Counted from the stretch's first letter, positions 22,698 to 36,074 are shown. The stretch: 64,000 nucleotides of DNA from Biscogniauxia marginata (GCA_022695795.1 MU404152.1:1-64000); one strand, 5' to 3'. Translations and numbers: made by a program. Notes: generated by a model from the letters alone, not told the origin.

Positions 22698-24090
22698 ATG
22701 GCTACTGACATCTGTCCGAACAAACCTGAGCCGACGTAAGAACCCACCATGGCTACATGTATCCGTCTACAAGCGTGTTAGCTAACCTTCCATACCGAAC
22801 AGCTTGTCCTTCACCCAAGGACTCATCTTCGGCCAGATCTCCGTCGTGCTTCTCATCGCAGCATTCATCAAGTTCTTCATATTTGGAGATCCGCCCTCTC
22901 CCGAAGTCACGGCATCCATCCGCGCGACCGAGCGTCGATCCCGCACACTCGCCCACAAACAATCCCTCCTCACCCTACGGACACCGAACACGAGACAATC
23001 ACAGCAGACACTGAGCAGAAAGAAATCGAGCATCCTTAGAAACCCACCGACACTAACCATTGGCTCCATACTTAACAAAACCTACTACAATGTCGACAGC
23101 CACCAGCCCGAGTCTCTGGACTGGTTCAACGTCCTGATCGCCCAGACCATCGCCCAATTTCGCAGCGATGCCCAGCACGACGATGCGATCCTTACCTCTC
23201 TCACGAAAGCTCTGAATGGGACCTCGCGCCCGGATTTCCTCGATGAAATCAAAGTCACCGAGCTGACCCTGGGCGAGGACTTCCCCATCTTCAGCAATTG
23301 CCGAATCATACCCGTCGACGAGGATGGGTTAAGCTTGGATACCGGCCCGGGAGGGGAGAGGCGCTTTGACGCAAACAGCGCCCGGGCCAAGATGGATGGG
23401 TCACGTCTACAGGCGCGTATGGACGTCGACTTGAGCGACATGATTACGTTAGCCCTCGAGACGAAGATGTTGCTCAACTATCCGAAGCGACTGACTGCTG
23501 TTCTTCCCGTTGCGCTTTCGGTGAGCGTGGTGCGCTTCAGCGGTACGCTGAGCATCTCGTTCATCCCGTCGAACCCGTCGCAGTCGACGCCGACGATGAT
23601 GACCGTTAGCTTCCTGGATGACTACCGGCTGGACTTCTCGATACGCAGCCTCATGGGCAGCCGTTCACGGCTCCAGGATGTGCCCAAGATCGCGCAGCTT
23701 GTCGAATCACGGCTCCACCGCTGGTTTGACGACCGCGTCGTCGAGCCCCGTTTCCAGGAGTTCGCTCTGCCGAGCCTATGGCCTAGGAAGAAGAACACGA
23801 GGGGAGGTGGCGATGACACCCTGGTAGATGGCGCTACATCACCTACTACCGCAAGTATAGGTAAGGGTAAGGGGAGGGGCGTTGCCAGAGATCTACGTGA
23901 TGAGCCGCGGATGGTAGGCCGGGGAGAGTCATCCTCTTCAGCAGCAGAAAGCTCAAGGCATGAGAAGGACCCTGAGAATTTGCTTAGGCATAGAAATTCA
24001 TGGGCGAGGGACGACGAAACTGGTACTATTGGAACGTTCAGTAGTATGCCGGGCAGCCTGCCGGGCATGGAACTGGATCTACATGCTTGA
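22698..24090 (+). CDS. MMM1: Mmm1, ERMES complex SMP-domain lipid-transfer protein
   Basis: Exons 22698-22735 and 22803-24090, 441 aa. The short first exon MATDICPNKPEPT joins in phase 2 across a 67-nt intron (GTAAGA, GCTAAC branch site, AACAG). It runs into LSFTQGLIFGQISVVL, a single membrane anchor (about residues 14-42) typical of filamentous-fungal Mmm1. The SMP domain covers about 100-335: YYNVDSHQPESLDWFNVLIA, FLDEIKVTELTLGEDFPIFS, and LPVALSVSVVRFSGTLSISF. The C-terminal 90 residues are charged and low-complexity. Family knowledge: Mmm1 is the ER-anchored ERMES subunit, which with Mdm12, Mdm10 and Mdm34 tethers ER to mitochondria and moves phospholipids. Convergent with RCE1. Confidence 0.97.
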
Positions 24091-25300
24091 AAGCCTCGGT
24101 CTTCCCTGCATTTTTTGTCATCATTATACATCAGCATAATCGTGGATTAGCATGAAGTCCGACCCCTGCAAATTTCATGCCACCTAAGGTCAGATTTCAG
24201 TCTTGACAGCACCACCGTCAAGGAGGATCGCACCACCCAACTATCCGGATGAAGGCGCGATAGAGTTAATGATACTAGATCCGCGGGACTCGCAAGCAAG
24301 GGTACTACCTAGCATGAACAGGTCTCGGTCATCCCCTCCTTTTGCTTTATCGTCCGGAGCCGCACAGCCGCATTCTTATCAACGTTGCTATTGCCGGGAA
24401 AAGGATAAGAAATCTCGAACGCCTAAAAAAAGAAAAAGAAAAGAAGACCTGGAGATCGCCAAGGAACGAGGCTCACAGTCCCGAGTCGGGATAAGGACCG
24501 GACGACTCTCCCGGAAATAGTTAGCTAGTCAGCTTAGCGCGATCGTTTGGCGCATAGTGGTGGTTTCAAGAGCTCGCCTCGACATTGGCGGGACGTGATG
24601 GGTTGCATTGTAATGCGTTACAACGCAATGCGATGCGCTTGTTGCCGCCGTTGCAGGCGTGAGCTGAAATCAAGAGAACAAGGGGGAAAAACAACTCCAG
24701 GTCTGGCTGGAACGGTTTATGTACTAGGTACCTCTTTATGTGAAAGCTTACAGGGTGCCATCTTTTAAATCGTTCGTGCAATATTGGCTGGGTAATTAGG
24801 CGAGATGGACATCCCTCCTCTGGATAGAGGGAAACAAGTACTATATTGTACCAATAATTGTAAATGAGGATGAGACCTAGATTAGCGTTATGTATATTAC
24901 GAATCTCATGTCTTCACTTTTCGCGAACCAAAGAAGTTAGGAATATTGAAGGGGAAGAAATAAGACAGATATATTGTTAGCCGTGAGAGCATATTATACC
25001 ATGCCCTGGGAGGGTTGCATTGGATATCTCGTCTCGGCAATTCCTGAGGAGAACGACGCCGTCGTTTTTCGATATTTAACTCTTTCGCACGAGGCTAACA
25101 TTTATTCCCTAGCCCATAGCGACGGAGATATCGCGCTACGTGTGAGATAGATGGGTAGTAGATAAGGCGTTTTAAATAAACTTACTATGTACCTGGTAGA
25201 TATCTTCCATTGACTGACTGGGTAGGTACATACCACCCGGTCTTGTCTATGTATGTATCTATGTAGGTAGGTAGGTACTTGCCATTCCCCCCTTAATTCA
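24091..25300. other. Convergent region between MMM1 and RCE1
   Basis: No gene. Short open frames at 24203-24520 are Lys/Arg/Ser-rich and not protein-like. Direct repeats of GCATTG/AATGCG near 24603-24640 and a TAGGTAGGTAGGTA cluster at 25263-25277 are visible. Both 3' UTRs should be here. Confidence 0.6.
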
Positions 25301-26520
25301 TCAAATATCAACGGGCACGAGGGCGTTAGCGCTCTCGGTCAACGGACCCAGGTACGTCCACCAGGCGGCGGCCCCGCCGACGAGCAGGACGTAGTACGCG
25401 ACGGACCACAGGATCGACGGACGCTTGTTGCTGTTGCCGTCGCCGTCGTCGTCCACGGAAGAATCATGATACTGAGACGACGACGATGGCGGCAGCGGCG
25501 GCTCGACGCGGCCCCAGAAGCGCGGCAGGCCCATGACGTTGCAGAAGGCGTGGACGGCGAAGATGGCGAGGAGGCTGCCGGAGCGCAGGAAGAGGAAGGT
25601 GGCGTAGGCGCCGAAGAGCGAGGTGTAGGCGAGCTGGACGAGGGAGCGCAGCAGGCCCGCGGCGACGGGCACGCGCGGGTGCGAGAGGCGGAACTCGTAG
25701 AAGTGGTGGAAGTGGGCGAGCCCGAAGATGACGGGCGAGAGGAAGACGGTGCGCGCCACCGACGTCCGTGCCACGAGCATCAGGGGCACCGAGGCCGAGC
25801 GGAAGAGCACCTCTTCGGTGAACGGACCCTGTTTTTGTTTATCATTTTTAGAAGAGGAAAATTTTCTTGTTTTTGCGTGCAAGCCATGTTTGGTTTGTTT
25901 ATTATTATTGTTTTTTAAACTCTGTTTATTTATTTTTGTTCTTTCCCCTCTTTTCTCTTCCCTTTGCTTTTATTTTATTTTAATCTTTGGAGTAAGGGAG
26001 AAGAATGTAGTAAAACTTACGGCTACAATGTTACGCCACATCGTCCATTCGCTGAACAGCTGCGACACGGGCTGCAGGCTGAACCAGTCGCGCCAGGCCC
26101 CATCGACAACCAATGTCTCGTACAAGGGGCCGCTGAAGAGGATGGCGGTGAGGAGAAGAGATTTTACGGTCTCTACCAGGCCGACCGGCCAGTATCCCAT
26201 CGAGTGCAAGGCCTCACCATAGCTGGCCCGGCCCTCCGAGGTCAAGATGACCAAGGTGATGATGGAGCAGACGATGCAGGTCAGCGAGACGGATGTGATG
26301 CGCGCGCGGATCACGGACGGGGCATCTCGTGACAGCGTCCTAGATGGCCTGGTTTTCGAAGATAGGTAGAATGGCACCACGTAGATAAAGGTGTAGATCA
26401 CCTGCAGCCAGTTAATATTTCTCCGAAAAAAAAGTGCGTCTGGCACACGTGCCGGGCGTTGGGTCTTACAAGTAAGGCGGCGGCGGTGCCAGTGGTGATC
26501 GGTGGTGGTTTCGCTGACAT
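25301..26520 (-). CDS. RCE1: CAAX prenyl protease 2 (Rce1), ER membrane
   Basis: Exons complement(25301-25828, 26021-26401, 26470-26520), 319 aa. Exon 1 is MSAKPPPITTGTAAALL; the GTAAGA donor and CTGCAG acceptor join it to VIYTFIYVVPFYLSSKTRPS. A 192-nt second intron (GTAAGT/ACAG, phase 0) separates TMWRNIVA from GPFTEEVLFR. The glutamate motif EExxxR (TEEVLFR), the histidine motif FGLAHFHHFYE and the late HAFCNVMGLPRFWG form the ABI/CAAX protease active site within several hydrophobic helices. Family knowledge: Rce1 removes the -AAX tripeptide from prenylated Ras, Rho and a-factor-like proteins at the ER. The last exon is distinctly G+C-rich. The C-terminal loop has a poorly conserved Ser/Asp-rich insert. 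Divergent from the serine-rich protein gene. Confidence 0.94.
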
Positions 26521-29500
26521 GGTCAGTCTTCCACACACATAACACAATGAAACCGGGCTACGAGAGCATTAGGCGGTACTTGCGTTCCTCCTTGGTGAAG
26601 TACTGAGTCAGGAAACTCGTGATCGAAGGCATCGTGGAGCCCCCCAGCTTATTTTCACCCCACCCAGCAAGGAAAGGTGTCGGTAGGGGGATTGAAAAAG
26701 CCCAGGCCAGCAGGGTGCCCACAGGATAAACACGCGAGGTCTGTGTTGACAATTTAAGAATTGTTTCGATCTCTCCAAGGATGTCATCACACAGGCCGCG
26801 GTGAACCTGCGGAGAATTCCTTTCGCGTTTGTCTGCGCGACGGGAGTTTCTGACTTCCGTAAGTACCTGTATAACTAACTGTATGTATAACTTGTATGCG
26901 TACCTAATGAACGGTATTAGTCACGAGCTAGGTTTACATGTAGGGAGAGGGGAAGAGGGCAAGAAAAGAAAAAGAGGGCACTGGCACTGTAAGCCAAGAT
27001 GACGAGATGACGGTGTAATGTAAGACTCTGGGTGATTTATTAGTGCAGGTGGGTAATGGTTTCGAAACAACGCTTGGGCGTTCGGGCTCGTTGGGACTTG
27101 CAGGCGCTTGGGGCCCAGAGGCGCCTTCTCGTGCATTTCTAAGCGCGTGAGAGCTGTTGGGTTGCACGGCATTGGAAACAAGACAGACGCCGTGTCAAGG
27201 CTGAGTATACGATTCAGACTATTGATGGACATGCAGTATAGATGGACACAATAGACGCATTGATCCAATGACATATGTAGGTGAATAGTGAGACAAGACA
27301 GACAGACAGACTTACACCAAGTACCAATGTACATGGGTACATGTGTACCTACCGTACCGTCGAAAGAATACTCGGTAGAAACGTTAGGTAGCGGGAAAGA
27401 TGGACTATGGTAGGTACATCTTTATTTAATAGCCTCAGAACGTCATTTGTAATAAAATGAATTCCAGAAGCTCTTTCCTCTTACACCAAATCAAAAAAGA
27501 GGGAGGAAGGTGAAGGGACAGGGTCGTACGTAGCAGGCCCTTATTGGTCAACCGGAGGAATAGGTATGTAGTACTTTAACTTAGAATGTAGAATATGTAC
27601 ATGGATATGGCTTTCCCGTCTCGACGGACCTAGATTGGCCTGCATGAACAACTCGCTACTGCGGCTCAGACACGAACGCAACGCGCCGATTTATGCACTG
27701 CCGTTGGATATAATGTTTAATTAATTAGCATAAGCATAGTTTATACATTATGTAGTATACCACTTAGCGATTGGTCTTCCTCTCTCTCTCTCTCCAACTT
27801 TCCGACCTCCCGCTCCTGTGCCTTTCACACACGCAGACCTCCACGTTCCATTGTGTCAGTGGCTATGCTACATAACCTAGCTACGAACTACATGACTAGG
27901 TGGGTATAATCGGCCAGTGCTCTACCATCTGGATCTCCGGTAGATCCACCTCTTGTCGGAGTTCTCGGGTGGACCCCACATGGTTTTTTTTCCCACCAGG
28001 GCCTTAACATTTTGACCAATGGTAATTCGTTGTTTTCGACGAACTAATTTACACCTCTTCACCGATTTTTTCCCCTTGACCCAGAGAAATCCAGCAGAGT
28101 TCCAACAGAAAAACAACCGAGTTTTGGGGGAACGAGTTGACGTAGGTAAGTAAATCGACAGGACGTTGCCAGCAAGTGCTGGGAATGCGGGTGTCTAGGA
28201 ATCCGATCTAGACGGGATTAGTACCTAAGGTATCTACGGAATGTAAGATATGTAGGTAGGTACATTTGCAGTTTGGTGTCGAGTGGACTTCCTACACACT
28301 ACAGCCATGTCACCACTATTCTGGCAAGTCCAATTGACAAATGAACTCTGCTAGACCTCCCCTCCTGCCAATCAACAAGTTTGTTGGTTGGCCTACGACG
28401 GGGACCGTCCCCGTTCGCACGTCTCCATCGCAACTTGTTGTACCCACTCGATCCGTGCTTTTCACTCAGACCTCATTTCAACCTACATCCAAGTCTTGCA
28501 GTAGGTCCTGCACGCTGCTGCAGTCCGCTCCCAAACTCGTTCCAATGGAATCCTCAGAAGTCATACATACACAAGACAAGACACCCCAGTGGGCCGCTGT
28601 TGCATGTCACTATTCATATCACTATTGGCATCGACCGTCTGCTCTACGACATGTCATGTCACCATGTCCTTCCACCACGAGTGTGTGTGTGCGAGAGAGA
28701 GAGCAAGCAAGGTAGACTTGATCAACATTACAAGTCCAGATGAGATGCCGAGAGATAGATGCCCCTGTCATCTCAGCCTCTTCCATTCCTAGCCCGCCTC
28801 TGGTCCCCCCCAAAGCCAGAAGCCCGAGCTTCCTGGAGCTACATCCAGTCCCTGTTCCTGACCAGCAATCATCGTTCGGTCTTGTCCCCTTTTGGGCTGC
28901 AGAATACGTCGCCAGAGCAGACTAGTTGCTAGCCAATCGATCATTCCTTGCTACGCCGCGGTAATTCAAGAAGTCGTACCCTCCCACTCGACTTCGAAGA
29001 CTCTTGCTTCTCCTTTCCCTCCTTTTGTCCCCGCGCGGCTGTATAGCTCTCAGGATTGGAATTGGTGTCTTTCGTTTTTTCCCCTAATTCCCGTGTCGAC
29101 CAGTCCCGCACTTGGCTTACACATACACACTCATTCTACCAAACACCCGCCCGTATACTACGCAGTATACTACCCATAGCTGGTCTCGCGGAACCGACCA
29201 CACCTCCCTGTCGCTCTTTCAGTTAACCGGTATAATATCAAAACCTCCTGGTTCGCGATCTCTAAGTTGCTGAGGCTCTTACTCTTTTTTTTTCCCGCCC
29301 TCGTCTGCATTCTTTTTTGCCATAGATTTTTACTGTTTACCCTAATATTTGTTTCCTGCCCCGGTTGTGACCGTCACGATCTTCCCCAAATCGCAGCTAC
29401 TCCACAGTAGCTCGCTTCCTGGTCTTTGCTCAAAGAGAGGCTCGTCTACAATTGCTCATGCTCTCGAGCCCTACGCATACTCGACCCAATTGCATGGCAT

Positions 29501-29598
29501 CGCACTCGTCATGGTCATCCTAGTTTCATAGTGTCTGGACCGGAAGATCGATTCGTGTGGTCTCTTTCCACGACTTCGGGACGAGCTCGCCGTAGAGG
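26521..29598. other. Long divergent region between RCE1 and the serine-rich protein gene
   Basis: 3.1 kb without a gene I can support. The right third (28320-29598) is C/T-rich and is probably a long promoter/leader. Many short frames there (for example 28341-28715) are low-complexity by-products. TAGGTAGGTA occurs near 28254-28262, TACCTACC near 27345, a TC run at 27780-27795, and a GA run near 28690. Confidence 0.55.
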
Positions 29599-32401
29599 AT
29601 GTCATCCCCGACATCGCCTTCGCCATCCCGCGCTCCAAGGACACCGCTAAATGAGAGATCAAATTCAGACACGAACAAGTTGGGAATTCGTATTGTGCCT
29701 TATTCTCCTCCGAGGCCAGACCCCGAAGATGAAGATGGAGATGGAGATGGAAATGGAGGTGACGCAGAGTCACATGGTTCGGGATCTTCAGGCGGCAATG
29801 ATGACCACACGGGCAGCAGCACCCCGACAAGACTCCCATCTCGGCCAAGGGAGGGTTATCGAACTTCTATGGTGCCGTCTTCTTCACCACCTTCCACACC
29901 TACAAGGGTAAAGGGAAATAACGTTTCAGGTGCAAGCCTCGCCTCTGAGTCGTCTGGTGCTCAGCGCACTGCCCCACCGACCCTTGCCGGCAAATCTTCG
30001 TACGGGAGTAATATTAGACATGTTAATGCGCTATCGCAGTCATCGCCCAAGGAGGAAGGACCTGTTTCGTCGACCTCGAGACGGCCCACGTATCGACGAG
30101 GCACTGTAATTAACGTTCATTCAGACAAGACTTTCTCTGTCGTGTTAAAGCCAACAGGCGGGCGCAATTCGGACAGGTCGGGATCGAGCACGAAAACTCC
30201 TTCGATTTCCAACACTTCTACTATCACCTCGCAGGCCTCGTTCGATGCGACAACCGATGATCGACCCAGCTCCCCATTAAGCTCAGTACCCGAGCGTAGT
30301 GTCTCATCTTTCACATCAGGTCCTTCCGCGACACCGAAGAAATTATCCGACGATCATAGTACTGCTTCGCCCTGGAACTACCACATGGTCGGCGGCCTGC
30401 GCAAAGTTCCTAAGACCCCCGATCTCAAGAATAAAGGCAAGGAAAGAGAAGTTACCGCTCCTGCGCTACCGGCACTGCCTGAAAAATTGTTGGAATCTTC
30501 AGAACCTCCTTCACCTCTGGCGACGAAGAAGTCCTTCGCTACCGAGAACAGCGATTCGACCATCGAGGAAACTACCAATTACAAAGTAATTGGCCGCAGC
30601 TCTCCGCCGGTACCAGATTCAGATAGCATCAACGTGCCCTCATCGTCAAGCAGCTTGAACTACAAAGTTCTAGGACATACTTCGCCACCCCATCCTTACA
30701 ACTCATCACCCGAGCAGGGACCCATCGATACGCCAGGGAGCAGGAATTTTGTAGTTTACGACGACCCATCTCCGGCATCGTCATTCGCCACTTTTGCCCG
30801 GCGGCCCCGTCCCTTTTCATCTGACGATAGTCTCAGCCAAGAAATTCGAGAGAGGTATTCGCAGGAGAGCCTCATAATACGTCCGTTGCGGCCGCGGAAA
30901 GGATCAGCATCTGAGAGAACCGGGTTTCATAGGCAACAGTCGGGAGAGTCCCTGCGTGGACGGTCGAATTCACTGTCTTCTATATCAAGTATTATTAGCC
31001 AAGGCACTGCAACCCTCGTCCCGACCCCGACCCCGAATCTCATCCGCTTGCACCCCACGCCTGCTGCACCTCCCAGACCACATTCTTCATGGGCTGGACT
31101 CTCAAACATTGCACCTCTTAGGCCACGAATGGACGCACACCAATGGAGCGCGCAACTTTCTACTGTGATGTCTGAATACGAAGGTAGCGAGGGCGGCTCT
31201 CGCGCCGGTGGCTCTCGTGGATTTGGTTCGATGTCGGACCAGGGCAGTAGTGCACCCGGAAGCCGTGGGAGTAGAGCCATACTCAGCATTTCTTCCTCGA
31301 TAGGCGACAACTTGGACCAGGTCGTATCGCATTCGAGATCCCATTCACGCGGAGATTCGATAGAGCGGCCAAGTCCGGCTTTTATGAGAGGCGCGAGGGA
31401 ACTTCCAAGTCCACCCATTCGCACCGTTCGGGACCATGATGAGCACGGCGACGGACTTGCAGATCTTCGACAACTCCATCAACTCCAAACAAAGTCATCT
31501 CGGTCTCGCATGGGTTTGCTCTCGCGGCAAGCATCCGACATAAGCTTGCGCTCTTCAGGGAGCTCACGTTCTCGTGCTGGAAGTTTCACTTCCACTCCCA
31601 TCCCAGCATGGGCGAGGTAAATTAATATATTGGTCGACTTCGCCTGCTTACAGATGCTAACAGACTCTTTTCCCCTAGACTTTACTATGGTAGTGGTGAG
31701 AGACGCTGGCTAGCCACACCATCGGTCATATCAGAGGGTGATAGTCGGCCAGGAAGCGCATGGGCCCCAAGCGGCTCTCCGGCTCATGACTTTGAGGAGC
31801 ATATCCACAACCCCCGTCGCCGCCCTAAAGAGGTGCACCCCCACAATCGTGCACATGAACCGATAGAGGCTATGCATTCGGAGCTTGACATTCCACGGCG
31901 CCCAAAGAAAAAGACTTCCAGCATATGGTCTCCCCATCTTCGCCTAGACCGTCGAGCCAGCAGTTACAGTATGTGGGATCCACCGTCAGGCACCTGGTCC
32001 GCAGATAGCCGTATGCTCGGGAAGCGCAATATCCAAGTGCTGTTCTTCGCAGTGGGCTTTGGAATCCCCTTTGGTGAGTTGACCGGTCTTGTAGACTATC
32101 GGATCGGTTGTATTTGCTAATTCACGTAACAGCTTGGATGATCGCAGCATTCCTACCATTGCCTCCGAAACCTATATCCCCAATGCAGGAACGGAATGAG
32201 AGCACAGCAGAGCTCGGCCTTCCCAAAGAACAAGCACCTGAGCCATTCCGCCGACAGCCCCTACCCGTGGACGATACAAACTATCAGAGCGCGAGGTGGT
32301 GGAGGAATCTCAATCGCTTCATGTCCATCGTTGGACTGCTAATTCTAGGCGCTGTAGCCGCACTCGTGGTGATCGGTGTCAGACAGAGATGGGGTAGATG
32401 A
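29599..32401 (+). CDS. Conserved serine-rich protein with C-terminal transmembrane pair, function unknown
   Basis: Exons 29599-31616, 31679-32073 and 32133-32401, 893 aa; introns of 62 and 59 nt have GTAAAT/CCTAG and GTGAGT/ACAG ends and consistent phases. The ATG at 29599 begins MSSPTSPSPSRAPRTPL. About 780 residues are Ser/Pro/Arg-rich and predicted disordered, with many S-P and R-x-x-S sites that look like kinase targets. A short ordered-looking piece is RRGTVINVHSDKTFSVVL (about 175-200). The C-terminus has two hydrophobic stretches: NIQVLFFAVGFGIPFAWMI, ending in FLPLPPKP, and SIVGLLILGAVAALVVIGV. A cytosolic phospho-regulated tail on a membrane hairpin is my inference. I recognise a similarly organised serine-rich protein as widespread in Pezizomycotina but know of no assigned role. 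Confidence 0.85.
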
Positions 32402-34095
32402 CGAAAGCCTCCCCTGAATGAACAGTTAATACGTCTTCTTACGACCCACCCCGCGCATTGACGAACGAACCACGATATTTTACTTCACGATATTTTACTT
32501 CACGACGATTTCTACGAGCCACATGGCTATTATTTATTTTCTACATAGATTCTTTCGTTCCGGAACGACATGACGCTCGGGATAATATGTTTACGCATCT
32601 ACGCCAGCTACGCAACTACAGCTATCATCGTCATCTGCCTACGCCTCTTTGCACATAGACATACTCACAGCATTATCAAGGCCTTGCGTTTCCGCATGTT
32701 CTTTCTGCTTCATACACCAACCTTTTTTTTATTTTCAAATTCGATATCTGTACATTCCTACAACTTGCTTCACGACGTCACTTTTCTTTTATTTAAATCG
32801 TCGGATTTTTGTAAAAGTTTTATTTTATTTTATGTTTATCACTCATAGACGAAAAGGCGGGAAAAACATGAGTTGGAACAACCTCAGCTAACATACGAGT
32901 TAACGATACCCCCTACAAAGCGTTTGGTTTTGCTGCAAATTGCTTTTAATTTGGCTTGCCAGCCTGCTTCGGAAGTCGGAGTCCGGGAGTAATGTATTAT
33001 ATATTTTCAGTTTTGAAGGGTTGAGGACCAAATGGTCTTTTGATAAAGACGATGATCTTCTTTGCCTGACAATTTTTCTTTCGCGAGAGGCTTTTTAGAG
33101 CCCCTAGCCGCCCACGTGCTTTTCTTTAGATCTTTCTTCGGAAGGATCGGGAAGAGGACACTACCCAGGTGGGCTACCGAGCTACCCCTACCTACCTTTA
33201 TCAGTGTAGTTCGGGCGAGGCTTGAGAGATGTTCTCACGCGCCAGCGGGGCGGTCATGAGATCATACTCAAAGGGGGGAAGGGGGGATGGGAAAAGGGGG
33301 ATGACAAGGGAGCAGAGAGGAAGAGAAAGGGGCGGGAAGGGAGGGCGAGATGACGAGCGATGAGCATCAGGAAAAGGATTACCCAACCCCCCTGAACCTA
33401 TCAAAGCCTTAACTTTTTTGACGCGGAAAAAAAGAGATATTGTGTAATATGTTCAGTCGGGAAAGTGAGATGGGCAAGAGAGAAATCGAACGGGCTACGG
33501 AACGAGCGAAGGATAACAGAAGAGAGAGAAGGAAGAAAAATCTTGGATTAGAAGATTTTTTCTTCTTTCCTTTTCTACTCTACATAGCTACGCCTATGAC
33601 GAATTCATGACAAAAGCACAATGCTTTTTTATTATTACCTTTTACACACGTGCATATGCACATGCTCTCTTGTTAGAGAAACGAATCATGATTTTGTAAT
33701 GTTGGCTAATCTACATGCTCGGTAATGATTTAGGTTGTAAGTTCATGTATGATGAACGGAATTATTTTTATTTTCAAGACAGTGTATTTGCTGGCTCTTT
33801 CCTCATTACGCCCACCCAACCCCCTTTATTTTCTTTCCATCGTCTATCCTTGCATCCATATTCCCCGTTCTCATCCTCGTCACTCACCAACGCTGCGAAT
33901 CCCGTCCACTGGCAACTATGAGATACTACCAGCGGATATAGGGCGAGGTACGGGATGGTGTGTCCAACATATTATCATTGGGACCGCAGGCGTCTTCCAT
34001 CGTCCCTCGTTTCGATACCATAACACCATTGCCCCCTTGACGTGGAAAGCAGCAATATCTTATCACAATCGTGCAATTCCCAGCCGGCTTATTCA
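32402..34095. other. Convergent region between the serine-rich gene and ALE1
   Basis: No gene. Contains a tandem repeat ACGATATTTTACTTC twice (around 32470-32505), T-rich stretches (32715-32830), a G/A-rich block with G-runs at 33271-33350, and A/G-rich DNA to 33560. Likely both 3' UTRs plus neutral sequence. Confidence 0.55.
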
Positions 34096-36074
34096 TCACA
34101 GCTCCTTCTTCCCCTCCTCTTCATTCTTCTTCTTTTCCTTCTCCTTCTCTTTCTTTTCCTTCGCCTCTGCCTTCTTCTTCTCGTCTTTCTCTCTCTTTCT
34201 CGCCTGCGCCTTCTCGACCTCGCTGCGGATCTCCTGGATGGCCTCGTCGATGTCGCGTCCGGGGTCGGCGCTGAGACCAAGCACGGGTTCCTGTCCCCGG
34301 GGGCCGAGACCTAAGCTCTCCTGGCTGGCACTGCGGATTAGGCGGACGCCGGCGTCGCGAGTCCGTTTCTCTTGCTGACGCCGGAGGTACGCCTTGCCGG
34401 GCGAGGCGAAGAAAGCCAAACTCACGGCCGTAGTGATGATTGCGTAGAAGTATACGCGTGCCCAGACCGCAAGGGACTCGTTCAGGCGAAGGATAATGAA
34501 GGGGGCTACAACAAAAGAGAATGTCGTCTGCGTCGCGAACCATGACACAATGTCATAATACTTCTTGCTCGGCAGTGCCTTCTGGGTCACTGGATCGAGG
34601 AAGAAAGGACGGACATTACGGCGATAGTCTAGTTAATACTCCTTTTTAGTCGTCTTTCAGCGAAAAGACGATAGGGGAGGCGGAAGACTTACGTTTGGCG
34701 GCAGTTTGTACAAAACTCCCGAGCACGAAGGTCAGGTAGTACCCTGGGTAGAAGCCATGCCAAAAAGCACTAGTTACGAATGTGGCCAGACTTGCACGGA
34801 AGCCGGGTTTCCTATTCCTCGGCGTAACGCGTAGGTAGATGTAATAGCGTAGCCACTTGTTGGTGTTCATGTTCCAATTTGCGAGGTATGCGCGACTGTT
34901 CTGGGCGCTCTCGACACCCCACGGGTTGATGTTCTGCAATCGATTCCATGAGACCTTACCAGTAACAGGATCCACGCCGTTATATCCCAACCCGGCGAGG
35001 ATGCAAGACCCTTCAGCAAGAAACCACACACCGTAGTATTTCATGCGTGTGGTAAAGCCGACCATATGCAGGATAAATATGCGGCGGAAGAAGTTGTAGG
35101 TCATGTAACGGTCGGAGAAGAGCACATCGGGACTATACCACTTGCCAAAGTTCACAAAAAGAAAAATCCAGGTCAGGCCACTAGCAAGCTTCCACATCGC
35201 GGGCGTGCCGCTCCTCGGGATCTTGCGCTTCTTCCTGGTAGGAGGTTTCTTCGCCGGGTCGACAGAAGCCGGCACCTCAAACATGGAACAATCAATCCAT
35301 TGACGATACTCAGTGTAATCAAACGAGGGTCCGGCCATCAGAGAGGGGAAGAAAAGCACGTATCCCGCATAATCCAGCAAGCTAGGCACCTCGACAATCC
35401 TGTGGTCTTTCTGGAAGTCACTGAGCTGGTCTTCGGGCAGCGCCCCGTCGGCCACGTTCCAAGCAAAGGCCGAGAGCTTCATGAGAAGAACCATCTGCGC
35501 ACCGGTGATATCAACGTCGGCGGGGTTTGCGGCAAACTGACGGGCGAGCTGGTTCACAGCCATGTGGCCCATAAGGAAGACAAAGGCTATCCATGGCATA
35601 TAGGGGGACGTTCGAAGGTAGTATGCGAGGGCGTAGGCGACACCAGAAGCGACGAGGAGAGTTCGGACGCCAGCCCATAGCGAGAAGAGGCCTACCAGGT
35701 AGAAAAGACTGCAGCTATGTACAAGTTAGTCGTAAACTCTTGCAGGTTTTCGCCTGCGGCAAGAGGGACGCCCGGGAGAATCCCCATACCTTATTATGAA
35801 TAGGTTCTTATATTCTGGGCGAGCATCGGGAACGCGCTTTAGGAGGCCGGCGAGTGGATAGGATAGTAGGAAGGAGAAGATGAGCTTGACTGTGTAGTGA
35901 TGTTCGTCAGCTAGAGTGGCGGAGAAGGGAGACTTGGACAGGACGAACGCTCATCTGGGGAGGCACCTATGACTCCAGAGAGGTACTCGAAGGCTATATC
36001 ATGTCAGCATAGATGATCTACGATGTTGTGTAGTGGTGGGCGGTTCTCCTACGTATGTTGATGTAGGGTAGCAT
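34096..36074 (-). CDS. ALE1: Lysophospholipid acyltransferase of the MBOAT family (Ale1/Lpt1)
   Basis: Five exons, complement(34096-34628, 34693-35708, 35790-35889, 35949-35993, 36053-36074), 571 aa, phases consistent. The start MLPYINIPFEYLSGVIGAS and SFLLSYPLAGLLKRVPD match Ale1-type enzymes. Several membrane spans follow. The MBOAT active site appears as NWNMNTNKWLRYYIYLR (Asn) and TSAFWHGFYPGYYLTF (His). The C-terminus is a long Lys/Glu coiled-coil-like tail ending KKEL, a dilysine KKxx ER-retrieval signal. Family knowledge: Ale1 reacylates lyso-PC, lyso-PE and lyso-PA with unsaturated acyl-CoA at the ER (Lands cycle). Intron 2 has an uncommon GTTCGT donor, required to give DELKLIF in frame. 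Divergent from the derlin gene. Confidence 0.95.

Noticed and set aside
33271..33350. G-rich block as a promoter or coding element
   Set aside because: Lies between two convergent genes and has no open frame of interest; simple purine-rich sequence.
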